From the NCBI GenBank assembly GCA_947303225.1, contig CAMYXG010000075.1:1-6150 (forward strand): a stretch of 6,150 bases of DNA, read 5' to 3'. Made by a program: the position numbers and the translations under genes. The stretch is from an uncultured Caryophanales bacterium (GTDB taxonomy: Bacteria > Bacillota_I > Bacilli_A > RF39 > UBA660). The notes under the pieces were generated by a model. The model worked only from the letters and a program-made list of their open reading frames with translations. It was not told the origin of the DNA and did no database searches. Below, piece after piece: positions 1 to 5,430 of the stretch (positions within the stretch are counted from its first letter, which is position 1; every line of letters begins with the position of its first letter).

Positions 1-131
1 TCCATAGTTGGAATTGTTACTTTAGTAATTTCTTTCGTACCAAGAGAATTAGAATACCAACCAGTATTATACTTTTCATAAATTGTAGAAGTTCCTCCAC
101 TTCCTCCATTTTTATCTAATATTACAGTATA
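1..131 (-). repeat. InlB B/Flg_new-like protein repeat 5 (cut by window edge)
   Basis: Residues 829-871. The copy starts YTVILDKNGGSGGTSTIY and continues GWYSNSLGTKEITKVTIPT, then runs off the window before any GW core or terminal Trp. Its spacing and motifs match the beginning of copy 2, so the array almost certainly continues beyond the left edge. Confidence 0.75.
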
Positions 132-2615
132 GGCATTAGCTTCCCAATGAGCATATAGTGTAATTTTAGGAGAATATGTATTAATCCAACTATCAGAAAC
201 ACTTGATTTTACTCTATATTTTGCAGAAGTATCTGTCTTTTTAAGCTTCCATCCAGCTAGGCTATAACTAGTTTTGGTACATGTTTTAGAAAATTTTTGA
301 TCACTTTTTCCATACGTAAAGGTATCACTTCCTCCACCAGTTCCCCCATTACAATTAAAAGTTACTGCTATTTTTTTAGCTTGCCAATTAGCTTTTAATG
401 TTACTGTTTGATTTTTCGTCTTCAAAGAAGTACATATTTGTGTTGCCTTATATCCTTTTGTCTCATCAAATGTTGTTGTAGTTCCTGATAATAACCAAGC
501 TTTACTACTACTAATTGTATAGCCAGTTCTCGTCGCACTATAAAATCCTCCATTCGCATTCCAAAAATTACTAATGTTTTCTCCATATTGCATTGTCTGT
601 ATTGTATTATTTGCATTGTTATTAAATGTTCCTCCATTTGGTGAGAAATTAATCGTACAAGTATTTGGTGTCCATTTCGCAAACCAAGTGGTAGAAGAAG
701 TAACTCCACTAGCTCCTGCACGAATTGTTCCATCTGCCTTTATTTTTTGAGTTCCTTTTCCATTCTTATCAGAATAATATCCTCCAAAGCCATTACCTGC
801 TTTAGTTGGTTTCGTAATACTAGTAATATTTTTAGTATTAGATGTAGGATTTCCTACTAAATACCATTTACTATTCTTAGAATAAATGTCTGATGTACCA
901 CCTGTTCCTCCTTGTGAATCTAAAGAAACAGGAATTGCAGTTATACTAGATGGATCCCAATTCACTTTAATCGTAATTGTACAATTTCCATGAGAAGTAT
1001 CGCAAATATCATCAGTATCAGATATTGTTATACTTTTTTGACTAAAGGTTTGATTTTCTTTTTTACAGCCACTTTCACAAATCCATTCTGCTCCAACTAT
1101 TGCATTTTGATATCCTGCATTACTTGTAATATATAAACAATTGGAATTATGATAATTTGCTAAATCAAGAGTCTTATTTTTTCCTGATGGTATGTAAGAT
1201 GTTAAGACTTGATAAGCTGAACCATCAGTGCTTTTCTCAATAAAATCTTCATCTCCACGTCTCCATTCATAGTTTTTAGGTGGAGTAGAAGCAGAAGTAG
1301 TATTAGTAGTCATCACTTCATTACTTCTCAATTTATATTTAATCACAACTTTTGATTCTGTCCACTGAGCATATACCAAAACATCAGATGTTACTAAAGT
1401 ATCTTCTGCTACTGTAATACCAGTTCCATCTTTTTTAGTATTCCATCCATCAAAAGAATATCCAGAACGAGTCGGAGTACACAATTTTCCCCAAGCATCC
1501 GTCTCTCCTTTTCCAATCAATTTCTCAATTTTCTTCCCTTCTGTAGAACATCCAGAACCACCATTATCATCATAAGTTAAAGTATATTTCTTCGCAATGT
1601 TATAAATTCCAAAAACTTCATATTCATTAGAATAGTCTTCACCTGTTAAATCTTTAAAATTGTTTATTTTTAATACAAGATACCATTTATTAGGACTAGT
1701 AGTTGGTGGTTGTATCATCTTAGAAGTAGCAGTTATAAATTCTACAGAAGAAGTTACAAGTTTTTCTTGTTGAGAAGTTTCACTTTCCATTTTAGAAAAG
1801 TTTAATTTCTTCCAATTAGTAATAGAATTATAGTCTATTTCAACATCTCCAGCATCAACAGTTTCTATTTCATCACTAACCTCTTCACTATCAACTATAA
1901 TAGAATCATCTGAAACATCTTCATTCTCTTGAGACTCAACCCAAGCATATTGAATCTGAACAGGGCTACTAGTACTAATCCCTGTAGTACTTGATAAAGA
2001 TACTTTTACAGAATAGGATTCTGCTTTATCAATTCCACTATCTGGATTTGCTTCTATTTTCATACTATTTTTCATATTACAAGAAGATAAGTCAAAACCT
2101 CCAAAAGAACCATAATCAGGTGTATCATCTCCTTCTTCCAATTCTCCATTTATTTCCTCGGTAGGTGTTGTATCATTTCTTTGAAAAAGGCCTTCTCTCT
2201 TAGAAAAAGTAGAATAGGTAAAACTAGGATGTTCTAAATCTGTACCACAAAACAACTGATAACTATATCCATATTGCTTATTAATTTTAACAATACGAAC
2301 CATAGTCCCCGAATAATCACAAGTAATATTCTCATCTGGATAGTCTTTAATTAAACCTTTCTCAATCAATTGAGATAAAGGAACTAAGGCACATCCAGAT
2401 GGTTTTCTACCAAATAAATCTTCATCATAACTATCCCGATATAATTTAGCACTAGAAAGCATTGCTTTTCCATACTGTTCAAATTTCTTATTATTATTAC
2501 GAAGCTGAATATTACGAATCAAAGGAATACTCATTCCTGTAATAATTCCTAGTATCGCAACCGCAACTAATAATTCTACTAAAGTAAATCCCTTAGCATT
2601 TCTTATTCTCCTCAT
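1..2615 (-). CDS. Giant prepilin-type surface protein with Ig-like region and InlB B-type repeats (partial, C-terminus outside window)
   Basis: The frame stays open from ATG at 2615 to the window edge: 871 whole codons, checked triplet by triplet with no stop. Residues 1-9 are a short basic leader ending in Gly. The mature protein would begin FTLVELL, with Phe at +1 and Glu at +5, then a hydrophobic helix to about residue 33: the type IV prepilin/pseudopilin signal cut by a PilD/ComC-type peptidase. Residues 36-145 resemble a pilin-like globular part (Cys75, Cys99, Cys123). Residues about 184-340 look Ig-like, with an Asp/Glu-rich insert at 229-263. Residues 344-418 form a first InlB B/Flg_new-like repeat, 419-559 a Cys-containing non-repeat segment, and 560 onward four more repeats, the last cut by the edge. 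Ordinary pseudopilins are about 100-200 residues, so this is exceptionally long. An AGGAT ribosome site (2624-2628) and a promoter precede the start. Likely exposed on the cell surface, for adhesion or binding (inference). The anchoring end is not visible. Confidence 0.9.
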   Translation of the reverse strand, partial: MRRIRNAKGFTLVELLVAVAILGIITGMSIPLIRNIQLRNNNKKFEQYGKAMLSSAKLYRDSYDEDLFGRKPSGCALVPLSQLIEKGLIKDYPDENITCDYSGTMVRIVKINKQYGYSYQLFCGTDLEHPSFTYSTFSKREGLFQRNDTTPTEEINGELEEGDDTPDYGSFGGFDLSSCNMKNSMKIEANPDSGIDKAESYSVKVSLSSTTGISTSSPVQIQYAWVESQENEDVSDDSIIVDSEEVSDEIETVDAGDVEIDYNSITNWKKLNFSKMESETSQQEKLVTSSVEFITATSKMIQPPTTSPNKWYLVLKINNFKDLTGEDYSNEYEVFGIYNIAKKYTLTYDDNGGSGCSTEGKKIEKLIGKGETDAWGKLCTPTRSGYSFDGWNTKKDGTGITVAEDTLVTSDVLVYAQWTESKVVIKYKLRSNEVMTTNTTSASTPPKNYEWRRGDEDFIEKSTDGSAYQVLTSYIPSGKNKTLDLANYHNSNCLYITSNAGYQNAIVGAEWICESGCKKENQTFSQKSITISDTDDICDTSHGNCTITIKVNWDPSSITAIPVSLDSQGGTGGTSDIYSKNSKWYLVGNPTSNTKNITSITKPTKAGNGFGGYYSDKNGKGTQKIKADGTIRAGASGVTSSTTWFAKWTPNTCTINFSPNGGTFNNNANNTIQTMQYGENISNFWNANGGFYSATRTGYTISSSKAWLLSGTTTTFDETKGYKATQICTSLKTKNQTVTLKANWQAKKIAVTFNCNGGTGGGSDTFTYGKSDQKFSKTCTKTSYSLAGWKLKKTDTSAKYRVKSSVSDSWINTYSPKITLYAHWEANAYTVILDKNGGSGGTSTIYEKYNTGWYSNSLGTKEITKVTIPTM
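144..374 (-). repeat. InlB B/Flg_new-like protein repeat 4
   Basis: Residues 748-824. It begins KIAVTFNCNGGTGGGSDT, continues FTYGKSDQKFSKTCTKTSYSL with core LAGWKLKK, and ends ITLYAHW. The NGG turn, GW and terminal LYAxW place it clearly in the family. It carries two Cys in the first half. Confidence 0.8.
384..662 (-). repeat. InlB B/Flg_new-like protein repeat 3 (divergent)
   Basis: Residues 652-744. It begins CTINFSPNGGTFNNN, continues MQYGENIS and RTGYTISSSKAWLLSG, and ends VTLKANW. The NGG turn and terminal Ala-x-Trp are kept, but the GYxFxGW core is altered to GYTISSSKAW and the copy is extended to 93 residues. Cys653 and Cys725 could pair if the protein is oxidised outside the cell. 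Confidence 0.7.
672..938 (-). repeat. InlB B/Flg_new-like protein repeat 2
   Basis: Residues 560-648. It shows VSLDSQGGTGGTS near the start, then KWYLVG, ITKPTKAGNGFGGYYSDKNG, and ends TWFAKW. The core GW is replaced by GGYY. With about 89 residues it is longer than copy 1 and belongs to the same subtype as the partial copy 5, as both share GGxGGTSxIYxK followed by WY. Confidence 0.75.
1362..1586 (-). repeat. InlB B/Flg_new-like protein repeat 1
   Basis: Residues 344-418 of the pilin-like protein. The unit starts YTLTYDDNGGSG, has a middle RSGYSFDGWNTKKDGTG and ends LVYAQW. It is the most canonical copy, showing the NGG turn, the GYxFxGW core and the terminal aromatic-Ala-x-Trp. Family knowledge: such repeats are small beta domains common in secreted Firmicutes proteins. 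It also carries Cys356 and Cys379. Confidence 0.85.
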
Positions 2616-2623
2616 AACAACAC

Positions 2624-2628
2624 ATCCT
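2624..2628 (-). promoter_or_regulatory. Ribosome binding site of the pilin-like gene
   Basis: The minus-strand AGGAT lies about 8 bases before the ATG at 2615. It is a moderate Shine-Dalgarno match, weaker than those of the neighbouring genes. It supports this start, as does the prepilin leader, which needs exactly this N-terminus. Confidence 0.6.
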
Positions 2629-2647
2629 ATTATTACTATATATCAAA

Positions 2648-2675
2648 ATTATAACATTTTTCATCTTTAAATCAA
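2648..2675 (-). promoter_or_regulatory. Sigma-A-type promoter of the pilin-like gene
   Basis: On the minus strand the -35 is TTGATT (2670-2675) and the -10 a perfect TATAAT (2648-2653), with a 16-base spacer and an extended -10 TG (TGT before TATAAT). Transcription would start near 2641, leaving a leader of about 26 bases. It sits just after the terminator of the methyltransferase gene, so the pilin-like gene is probably an independent unit. Confidence 0.75.
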
Positions 2676-2678
2676 TAC

Positions 2679-2706
2679 AAAAAAACTAGTTCAATAAACT
2701 AGCTTT
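2679..2706 (-). terminator. Rho-independent terminator after the methyltransferase gene
   Basis: Read on the minus strand, AAAGCTAGTT (2697-2706) pairs with AACTAGTTTT (2682-2691) around a 5-base loop (2692-2696). The stem is 10 base pairs with one G-U wobble, followed by a T-run (A-tract 2679-2685 on the plus strand). It starts 2 bases after the TAG stop at 2709-2711. Confidence 0.85.
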
Positions 2707-2708
2707 AA

Positions 2709-3488
2709 CTACCTTTTCTGATAAACATATCCTTCTTTTCCATAATCTACAAAATCAAAATTAGAATCAAAGATTTCTCTCTCCCTTTGTATTTTTTCTG
2801 GATAACGATTAATCAACCCTGTACATAAAACAATACCATTTGAGTTTAATAATTGATTTAAATTATCACGAATACAAAGAATCTTTTCATTACTCCCTCT
2901 TGCCCATTCAATAATATTAGAAAGTAAAATAATATCATAAGAAGAATCAGAATGAATTGGATAAAAGAAATTCATCTTATGAAACTCCATTTCATCTTCC
3001 GCTACATCTTTTAAATCATCAATATCTAAAAAAGATGTTTTTCCTTCTCTTGTATCTTCAAAAAACAATCGAGATAAGTCAGTCTTATGTTTCAAATGTT
3101 CTTTCCAAAATAGAAAAGCTTGAACTTCTTCTTCACTTTTTGGTTGAACTTGTTTTAATAATTCAAAAAGAAAATGATAATCATTATCTAAAATCTGGTA
3201 TGGATAAATCTGATTCATATAAGTAATCGTCCAACTTCTTAAATAATAATAGTAAAAAGAAAGTGGATTCTTATCAAAACTATCTACTTGATTAGCCCCC
3301 AAATCTCTCGCTGTAAAAACTTGATCAGAACTAGCAAGTACACTTAAAACATCTTTATCTTGAAAATCAATATTTTTGTAACAACTAACTAAATCCTCAT
3401 TTGTTTGAAAATAAATTCTCGTATAATCATCTAAACGTTTCCCATCAGCTATAACACGACTAGCTAAATAGTCTTTTAATAACTCCAT
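2709..3488 (-). CDS. Class I SAM-dependent methyltransferase-fold protein, DUF3419/BtaA-like
   Basis: A complete 259-residue protein. Residues 46-57 (DVLSVLASSDQV) occupy the place of motif I, with the Ser-Ser-Asp-Gln form seen in DUF3419/BtaA-type proteins instead of GxGxG. SFDKNP (70-75) gives the acidic residue expected to bind the SAM ribose. YDIILLSNIIEW (184-195) fits motif IV, and LLNSNGIVLCTG (213-224) the later strand-turn. BtaA itself is an aminocarboxypropyl transferase using SAM for betaine-lipid synthesis. Here the substrate is unknown and methyl transfer is not proven. There is no signal peptide or membrane segment, so it is cytosolic. AAGGGG lies 8 bases before the ATG. It has its own promoter inside the end of the upstream gene and its own terminator, so it is a monocistronic unit. 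Family assignment is from motif recognition only. Confidence 0.8.
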   Translation of the reverse strand: MELLKDYLASRVIADGKRLDDYTRIYFQTNEDLVSCYKNIDFQDKDVLSVLASSDQVFTARDLGANQVDSFDKNPLSFYYYYLRSWTITYMNQIYPYQILDNDYHFLFELLKQVQPKSEEEVQAFLFWKEHLKHKTDLSRLFFEDTREGKTSFLDIDDLKDVAEDEMEFHKMNFFYPIHSDSSYDIILLSNIIEWARGSNEKILCIRDNLNQLLNSNGIVLCTGLINRYPEKIQREREIFDSNFDFVDYGKEGYVYQKR

Positions 3489-3515
3489 AACCTACACCCC
3501 TTCAAATGTGTATAA

Positions 3516-3544
3516 ATTATATCATAAAAATCAATTTTTTTCAA
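3516..3544 (-). promoter_or_regulatory. Sigma-A-type promoter of the methyltransferase gene
   Basis: On the minus strand the -35 is TTGAAA (3539-3544), the spacer 17 bases and the -10 a perfect TATAAT (3516-3521), preceded by TGA (extended -10). The -35 lies inside the last codons of the upstream beta-sandwich gene. The predicted start near 3509 leaves a leader of about 20 bases, just enough for the AAGGGG ribosome site. Confidence 0.8.
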
Positions 3545-3935
3545 TATTTACAGTAGCATTCATAACAATATTCTGTAATACTTCTACATCACCAAATACA
3601 GCAAAAGAATGATTTCTTAAAGATTCAAATCCTTCTTTTTGAACATTCATAGTATAAATAGAATACTCAGGAATTTCAATAGAACCCATAGGTACTTTCT
3701 TTGGAGCAGGTAATGCAATAGAATCAATAATCCCACTAGAATTCGTTATCCCACTAAAAAATAAAACATCAAATTCCCCAATATCTTTATAAATCTCTAT
3801 TTTTACTCCTTCTAAGGGAAGAGAACTTGATGCTGTAGATACTTGTATTTTTATCATTCCTAATAAAGGATTTTTCCTTTTAAAATCATCATATAATTCC
3901 ATTTCTTTAAAATCATCAAAAAGAATATAATCCAT
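3531..3935 (-). CDS. Small carboxypeptidase-regulatory-like beta-sandwich protein
   Basis: A 134-residue protein if it starts at ATG 3935, where a strong GGAGGAG lies 7-8 bases upstream. An in-frame ATG at 3968 lacks such a site, falls in the preceding terminator's T-run and is rejected. Residues 1-22 are acidic and polar with no signal peptide. Residues 26-128 alternate short beta strands and turns: MIKIQVSTA, LEGVKIEIYK, a turn TNSSGIID, then IALPAPKK, YSIYTMNVQKEGFE and FAVFGDVEVLQNIVMNA. This pattern resembles the CarboxypepD_reg-like/transthyretin-like fold. Similar domains occur in Firmicutes next to peptidoglycan-binding or spore-associated modules (recalled, not searched), but no such module is fused here. 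The stop is TGA. No clear terminator follows. A TATCAT at 3959-3964 could be a -10 but has no convincing -35. Function unknown. Confidence 0.75.
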   Translation of the reverse strand: MDYILFDDFKEMELYDDFKRKNPLLGMIKIQVSTASSSLPLEGVKIEIYKDIGEFDVLFFSGITNSSGIIDSIALPAPKKVPMGSIEIPEYSIYTMNVQKEGFESLRNHSFAVFGDVEVLQNIVMNATVNIEKN

Positions 3936-3940
3936 AAATA

Positions 3941-3950
3941 ATCTCCTCCA
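3941..3950 (-). promoter_or_regulatory. Strong ribosome binding site that fixes the start at 3935
   Basis: The minus-strand TGGAGGAGAT contains a near-complete anti-16S match (GGAGGAG). Spacing is about 7 bases to the ATG at 3935. It decides this start over the upstream in-frame ATG at 3968. Confidence 0.85.
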
Positions 3951-3966
3951 TTTAATGTATGATAGC

Positions 3967-3996
3967 AAAAAAAAAATAGAACCTAATATTCTATTT
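3967..3996 (-). terminator. T-run terminator overlapping the stop codon of the 135-residue gene
   Basis: On the minus strand AAATAGAA (3989-3996) pairs with TTCTATTT (3974-3981) around a 7-base loop, followed by an unbroken run of ten T (3967-3976). The stem is AT-rich and therefore weak, but the T-run is the longest in the window. The stem includes part of the TAA stop codon (3995-3997), so ribosome position at the stop may influence folding. Readthrough into the next gene is likely partial. Confidence 0.65.
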
Positions 3997-4402
3997 ATAA
4001 TGGTGTTACAAGATTAGAATCCATTTTTCTTTTCATTCTCTCTTCATCATACTTAATAATAATTGGATCTTTATCTTTTATATCAATTACATAATAAGTA
4101 TCTTTCTCATGTTCTTTTTGAAATTGATAAACGATCTCATATACCGATTCTGTATGATACTTTTCTTTTGCTTCTTTAAGAGAGGTTAATGAATAGTATG
4201 CATATCGTATTTGATCATTCATATTTGTTTCATATTTTTCAATACTAGGATACATTTTATCAGAAGTATTCATAAACAAATCTCCCTCCAATGTTCCCAT
4301 CATAGGACCCAATACTCGATAATGAAGATGTTTCTGTAAAGATTTTTTTTCCGATACAATATCTTTATACAATAATAATGTCAAATAAACTTTATCATCC
4401 AT
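3995..4402 (-). CDS. Hypothetical protein, 135 residues
   Basis: I do not recognise this family. The protein has no Cys or Trp, is rich in Lys, Glu and Tyr, and has no signal peptide or membrane segment, so it is probably a cytosolic alpha/beta protein. Residues 1-24 suggest a helix (VYLTLLLYKDIV), 25-45 contain a Gly-bearing stretch VLGPMMGTLEGDLF, 63-100 look helical and charged, and 103-118 look like two strands (YYVIDI, PIIIKY). The ATG at 4402 is preceded by a G-rich site (GGGGGAT) at about 5 bases. It lies 59 bases after the channel gene with no terminator between them, so cotranscription is possible. A T-run terminator follows it. The start and frame are secure; function is unknown. 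Confidence 0.75.
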   Translation of the reverse strand: MDDKVYLTLLLYKDIVSEKKSLQKHLHYRVLGPMMGTLEGDLFMNTSDKMYPSIEKYETNMNDQIRYAYYSLTSLKEAKEKYHTESVYEIVYQFQKEHEKDTYYVIDIKDKDPIIIKYDEERMKRKMDSNLVTPL

Positions 4403-4423
4403 AACAATCCCCCAGTCTTATGA

Positions 4424-4457
4424 TATATGAAATACCATAAAATAAAGAAAAAGTCAA
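4424..4457 (-). promoter_or_regulatory. Possible weak promoter for the 135-residue gene
   Basis: Between the channel stop and ATG 4402 the minus strand carries TTGACT followed, after 17 bases, by TATTTC with an upstream TGG. The -35 is good but the -10 matches only three of six positions. Without it, the gene would depend on readthrough from the channel gene. Boundaries are approximate. Confidence 0.3.
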
Positions 4458-4461
4458 AGTT

Positions 4462-5337
4462 TTATTTTAAATATAACTGTATTTTTTTCTCTTGATAAGC
4501 TTCATAAATTTTATTCCAAATAACACTTTCTACATAACGAGCTTTTTTAGGATGCATTAAATAGCGAATTGTAAGCTCAATATGATTATCCACAATCTTT
4601 GTATAAATAATAGGATCATATTTATTGAAATATACTCTACTATCAGCTCCTATTTCTAGAATTTGATTTTTCATTTTACGAGGAATATTTTTAATTGTCT
4701 CAATACTATTAACTATTTTATATAATTCTTGTTTATTTTTAACCAAATCACAATGAAAATCAATTTTTACTACTAGCTCATTCCAAATATATTTAAAACC
4801 TTTACTTATATTCTTAACAGGTGTTGTAAGAATAACAGAATGTGGAAATGATACAACAATTCCAGTAGACTGCCCATTTTCTTTCTCAGTAGAAACCTCA
4901 AGTATATCAAAACCAAAAGTAGAAATATTCATAACATCTCCTTTAATATCTCCAATCTGAATTCGATCTTCCACTTTAAAGGGACGCTTTACTTTAATAT
5001 AGATTCCTGCAAAAAAATTAACAATCATTTCTCTTAAAGAAATTGTAATCGCAGCAGATATAACAGAAATCAAAGTCATAAAGTTTTGAATATAATCATA
5101 CCAAACAATCAATAAAGATAATACTTCTATAATATTTAAAAATACTTTTAAAAATTGATTAAAAAAATACTCTCCTCTAGAATTCTTATTTCTCTTTCGA
5201 ATAAAAAAAGCAACAATATTTTTTAATAAAGTAAAAAAAGATAAACAAAATATCGTTAATAAAGTAACAGAAATAATATCTTTTTTTATTAATGTAATTT
5301 GACTTAAATATTTACAAAAAGAATCAAATAACTTCAT
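4462..5337 (-). CDS. MscS-family small-conductance mechanosensitive channel
   Basis: An integral cytoplasmic-membrane channel that opens under membrane tension and releases solutes on hypo-osmotic shock (family role). From ATG 5337 it is 291 residues, close to the 286 of E. coli MscS. Membrane segments lie at about 21-47, 62-80 and a pore helix at 87-113 that includes SAAITISLREMIVNFFAG. The MscS beta-domain signature follows directly: KRPFKVEDRIQIGDIKGDV (118-135) and FGFDIL. PHSVILTTPVKNIS (165-178) matches the family PN-S-x-x-x-x-x-xNxS region, and an alpha/beta C-terminal domain extends to 291. An ATG at 5403 in the same frame would add 22 residues but lies upstream of the predicted transcription start and has no good ribosome site; AAGGGGTGAT sits properly before 5337. 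The exact channel conductance and gating class cannot be told from this. Confidence 0.92.
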   Translation of the reverse strand: MKLFDSFCKYLSQITLIKKDIISVTLLTIFCLSFFTLLKNIVAFFIRKRNKNSRGEYFFNQFLKVFLNIIEVLSLLIVWYDYIQNFMTLISVISAAITISLREMIVNFFAGIYIKVKRPFKVEDRIQIGDIKGDVMNISTFGFDILEVSTEKENGQSTGIVVSFPHSVILTTPVKNISKGFKYIWNELVVKIDFHCDLVKNKQELYKIVNSIETIKNIPRKMKNQILEIGADSRVYFNKYDPIIYTKIVDNHIELTIRYLMHPKKARYVESVIWNKIYEAYQEKKIQLYLK

Positions 5338-5340
5338 ATA

Positions 5341-5350
5341 ATCACCCCTT
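5341..5350 (-). promoter_or_regulatory. Ribosome binding site that fixes the channel start at 5337
   Basis: The minus-strand AAGGGGTGAT ends 3 bases before the ATG at 5337, with its core GGGGTG about 6 bases away. It favours this start over ATG 5403. Confidence 0.8.
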
Positions 5351-5359
5351 AAAAATAGT

Positions 5360-5388
5360 ATTTTATCATAAATAAGATAATTCGATAA
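5360..5388 (-). promoter_or_regulatory. Probable extended -10 promoter of the channel gene
   Basis: The minus-strand TGATAAAAT (5360-5368) gives a TAAAAT -10 (5360-5365) with the extended TG. At 17 bases upstream the -35 position holds TTATCG, a poor match, so recognition would rest on the extended -10. Predicted initiation near 5353 leaves only about 16 bases of leader. Confidence 0.5.
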
Positions 5389-5430
5389 ATTTATATTCAT
5401 CACTTTACAATAATTGACAGAATAAATAAA

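Noticed and set aside
422..733. A 103-codon minus-strand open frame inside the pilin-like gene
   Set aside because: It is a different frame of the long gene, which is continuous there and carries recognisable repeat motifs. The shadow product is Gln/Leu/His-rich low-complexity and has no ribosome site of note.
2957..3226. An 89-codon plus-strand open frame
   Set aside because: It lies antisense to the methyltransferase gene, whose motifs are convincing. No promoter or family similarity was seen.
3521..3545. A/T-rich stretch after the beta-sandwich gene as a terminator
   Set aside because: Only a short A/T stem (AAAAA TTGA TTTTT) could form. The sequence is better explained as the promoter -35 to -10 region.
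3936..3968. Longer N-terminus for the beta-sandwich gene starting at ATG 3968
   Set aside because: This start would lie in the terminator's T-run region without a ribosome site. GGAGGAG fixes the start at 3935.
5338..5403. Longer N-terminus for the channel starting at ATG 5403
   Set aside because: It lies upstream of the predicted promoter -10 and lacks a Shine-Dalgarno site, whereas AAGGGGTGAT precedes ATG 5337 and gives the usual MscS length.
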